Source of the DNA: Candidatus Lindowiibacteriota bacterium
GTDB taxonomy: Bacteria; Lindowbacteria; 2-12-FULL-62-27
Length of the DNA: 6,578 nucleotides
Direction of reading: 5' to 3'
Assembly (NCBI GenBank): GCA_023249255.1
Contig: JAHFCY010000193.1
Span: 1-6,578, forward strand
Part shown: in pieces, positions 5,296-6,578 of the stretch
Position numbering within the stretch: the stretch's first letter is position 1
How the letters are laid out: the number at the start of each line of letters is the position of its first letter
Position numbers and translations under genes: made by a program
Notes under the pieces: model-generated
Database searches by the model: none
The model's input: the letters and a program-made list of their open reading frames with translations, nothing else
Told to the model about the DNA's origin: nothing

Positions 5296-6290
5296 TTTCT
5301 CCCGCCCCCTTCCGTTATCTCATCGGCCCCGTTCTCTCCCGCCGCATCGGCCGGTCGCTTGGGGTAGACATCCTCCGGGGCGAATGCACGTTTTTGTGTC
5401 CTTATTGCGAAGTCCATGTTCATCACGTGAAAAATCTCCGGTTGTTTCCATTCACCCAAACTTCCGCGCTTTTTGCCGAATATAAAACCTTTTGCCGGAC
5501 GCACAAACCGGCCGAAATCCATTCGGTGACGTTTTCCGGCGCCGGAGAGCCGACGCTGATTTCCAATCTCGGCGAAATTTTGAAAACGTTCCGCTCGATC
5601 GGCCCCTATCCCCTGACCGTCATCACCAACGGTTCTTTGCTCTGGATACCTGCCGTCAGAAAAAATCTATCGCAGGCGGATCTTGTCATCCCTTCGCTTG
5701 ACGCCGTGACCGAATCCGCCTGGAGACGCATCAACCGTCCCCACCCCGACATGACGCTCGACCGGTATCTCTCCGGAACCAAAAAGTTTTGCGCCGAATA
5801 TCGCGGCCGGATCTGGATGGAGGTACTCCTGACGCGGGGCATTAACGACAAGCCTGACGATATCGACGCGCTCGGACGGTTTCTCAAATGCCTGCGCCTC
5901 GATCGTGTACAGGTCGGAACCGTCGATCGCCCGCCGGCCCGGTCCCGTGCCCGTCCGCTGACTCCGGCATCCTTGAAATTGATTTCGCGGCGGCTGGCGG
6001 ACCTGTCTGGACACCGCGTCGATCTCATCGTCAGAGGAAAAAAGGTCGCGATCGCCCCTCCACGGGTTGCCTCGTCTTCGTCTGACCCCGCCACATGGCG
6101 GGAAAAAATTCTACGAAGCGTCCGGCTTCGGCCCCAGACGCTGGCCGAACTTTCCCGGCTTCTCTCCGCCCCCAAGCCCGTCCTCACACGTGCCGTTCGC
6201 GATCTGGAGTCGGCCGGCCGCCTGACCGTTGTCCGATTTCAGAACCGCCCGTTCCTGCAGGCCGCCGAAAGCCCATCTCACGCCGCCTGA
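5292..6290 (+). CDS. Radical SAM protein (COG0731 type) with C-terminal winged helix
   Basis: The 332-residue protein binds a 4Fe-4S cluster through C32-x3-C36-x2-C39 (CTFLCPYC) and is expected to cleave S-adenosylmethionine. The N-terminal lead-in YLIGPVLSRRIGRSLGVDIL matches the 'GPVPSRRLGxSLGID' signature of COG0731 Fe-S oxidoreductases. SGAGEPTL (82-89) is the GGEP-like SAM-binding strand and VITNGSLL (110-117) follows as usual. PSLDAV, RRINRPHP and GRIWMEVLLTRGIND complete the family pattern, and VDRPPARSRARPLT closes the barrel region. Residues about 266-318 (REKILRSVRLRPQTLAELSRLL...LESAGRLTVVRF) look like a winged-helix domain. The substrate is unknown; COG0731 has been loosely tied to wybutosine-type names that should not be taken literally in bacteria. 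ATG 5292 overlaps the surE stop and has no ribosome site of its own, so coupling to surE is likely. His residues cluster just after the cluster motif (EVHVHH). Confidence 0.9.
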   Translation: MISPAPFRYLIGPVLSRRIGRSLGVDILRGECTFLCPYCEVHVHHVKNLRLFPFTQTSALFAEYKTFCRTHKPAEIHSVTFSGAGEPTLISNLGEILKTFRSIGPYPLTVITNGSLLWIPAVRKNLSQADLVIPSLDAVTESAWRRINRPHPDMTLDRYLSGTKKFCAEYRGRIWMEVLLTRGINDKPDDIDALGRFLKCLRLDRVQVGTVDRPPARSRARPLTPASLKLISRRLADLSGHRVDLIVRGKKVAIAPPRVASSSSDPATWREKILRSVRLRPQTLAELSRLLSAPKPVLTRAVRDLESAGRLTVVRFQNRPFLQAAESPSHAA

Positions 6291-6329
6291 TTCGAGTCCC
6301 GCCTCTGCCCACCCATTTCGATCATTTTC

Positions 6330-6358
6330 TTGACTTGACATGCCGACAAGGATATAAA
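6330..6358 (+). promoter_or_regulatory. Sigma70-type promoter ahead of the last gene
   Basis: TTGACT (6330-6335) and TATAAA (6353-6358) are separated by exactly 17 bases, a near-consensus arrangement. Transcription would start near 6365, leaving a leader of about 40 bases before ATG 6406. It lies in the gap after the radical SAM gene, which supports a new transcription unit. Confidence 0.65.
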
Positions 6359-6405
6359 GGCTGAATGCCCTTGTGGTGGTCAGCCATCCGGGGGCGGCAA
6401 AGGGG

Positions 6406-6578
6406 ATGATGAAGCGGATGAATATCCGATTGGCGGCGAATGCGGAAGTCAAAGAGGTTCCGGCTCCGGCGAGGCGCAAAACGCGCTTGGACCGGTTTTT
6501 GGAGGACGATCCGGCGCTGGCCGCGACTTATTCTAAAATTCGAAAACACGCGCCCAAGATCGTTATCTCTGGCTATGA
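6406..6578 (+). CDS. N-terminal part of an unidentified protein (partial, runs off the right edge)
   Basis: The frame opens with ATG ATG at 6406 and continues without a stop for 57 codons to the window end. The peptide begins MMKRMNIRLAANAEVKEV, then has a basic and acidic helix-like stretch (RRKTRLDRFLEDDPALAATY) and ends PKIVISGY. An 'LDRFLxxxP' helix followed by 'S-x-Y' resembles lead-ins seen before the cysteine motif of some radical SAM proteins, but no cysteine is present in the visible part, so I assign no function. AAGGGG (6400-6405) abuts the first ATG; the second ATG (6409) or ATG 6418 would be better spaced for a ribosome, so the start is uncertain by up to four codons. The near-consensus promoter just upstream supports a real gene. 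Confidence 0.6.
   Translation, partial: MMKRMNIRLAANAEVKEVPAPARRKTRLDRFLEDDPALAATYSKIRKHAPKIVISGY

Noticed and set aside
5606-6187. Minus-strand 193-codon open frame opposite the radical SAM gene
   Set aside because: It is Arg/Ser-rich with no recognisable motif, opposite a well-supported gene.

Overview
The window looks like a chromosomal segment from a GC-rich, Gram-negative-type aerobic bacterium. No ribosomal RNA or other marker gene pins down the lineage. The oxidase subunits have the sequence style I associate with Acidobacteria, Planctomycetes/Verrucomicrobia and some candidate phyla. The spacers carry repeat types (a 7-nt pyrimidine repeat and a GCCTGCCGGCAGGC palindrome) often seen in environmental genomes of such groups. 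That placement is inference only.

Layout: bases 1-182 hold the C-terminal end of a probable LexA/S24-type repressor or peptidase. A short spacer with a possible promoter leads into a compact aa3-type cytochrome c oxidase operon, all on the plus strand: coxB (252-1019), coxA (1023-2795), coxC (2795-3394) and coxD (3394-3735). A small membrane protein with a CPVCFGD motif (about 3747-4073) closes the cluster, and its signal peptide is encoded by a 7-nt tandem repeat. An intergenic stretch (4074-4255) follows, with CA/GT-rich tracts and a perfect 20-bp palindrome. A second compact unit comes next: a small membrane-anchored CxxC...CxxC protein (4256-4510), surE (4504-5295) and a radical SAM protein of the COG0731 type with a C-terminal winged helix (5292-6290). 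These three genes overlap end to start. At the right edge a good sigma70-like promoter precedes the first 57 codons of another gene.

The four Cox proteins form one membrane complex. CoxB accepts electrons at CuA, CoxA reduces oxygen at heme a3-CuB, and CoxC and CoxD are membrane subunits for stability and assembly. The CPVCFGD protein is probably an accessory factor. The most notable point is that CoxA keeps all heme and copper ligands, the D-pathway Asp and the gating Glu, but has Val at the position of the normally essential K-pathway Lys. CoxB also lacks the Glu at the K-pathway mouth, the usual electron-entry Trp, and the Glu of the CuA loop. Together these suggest a divergent A-family oxidase with altered proton and electron entry. 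The second notable point is the signal peptide built from a spreading intergenic repeat.
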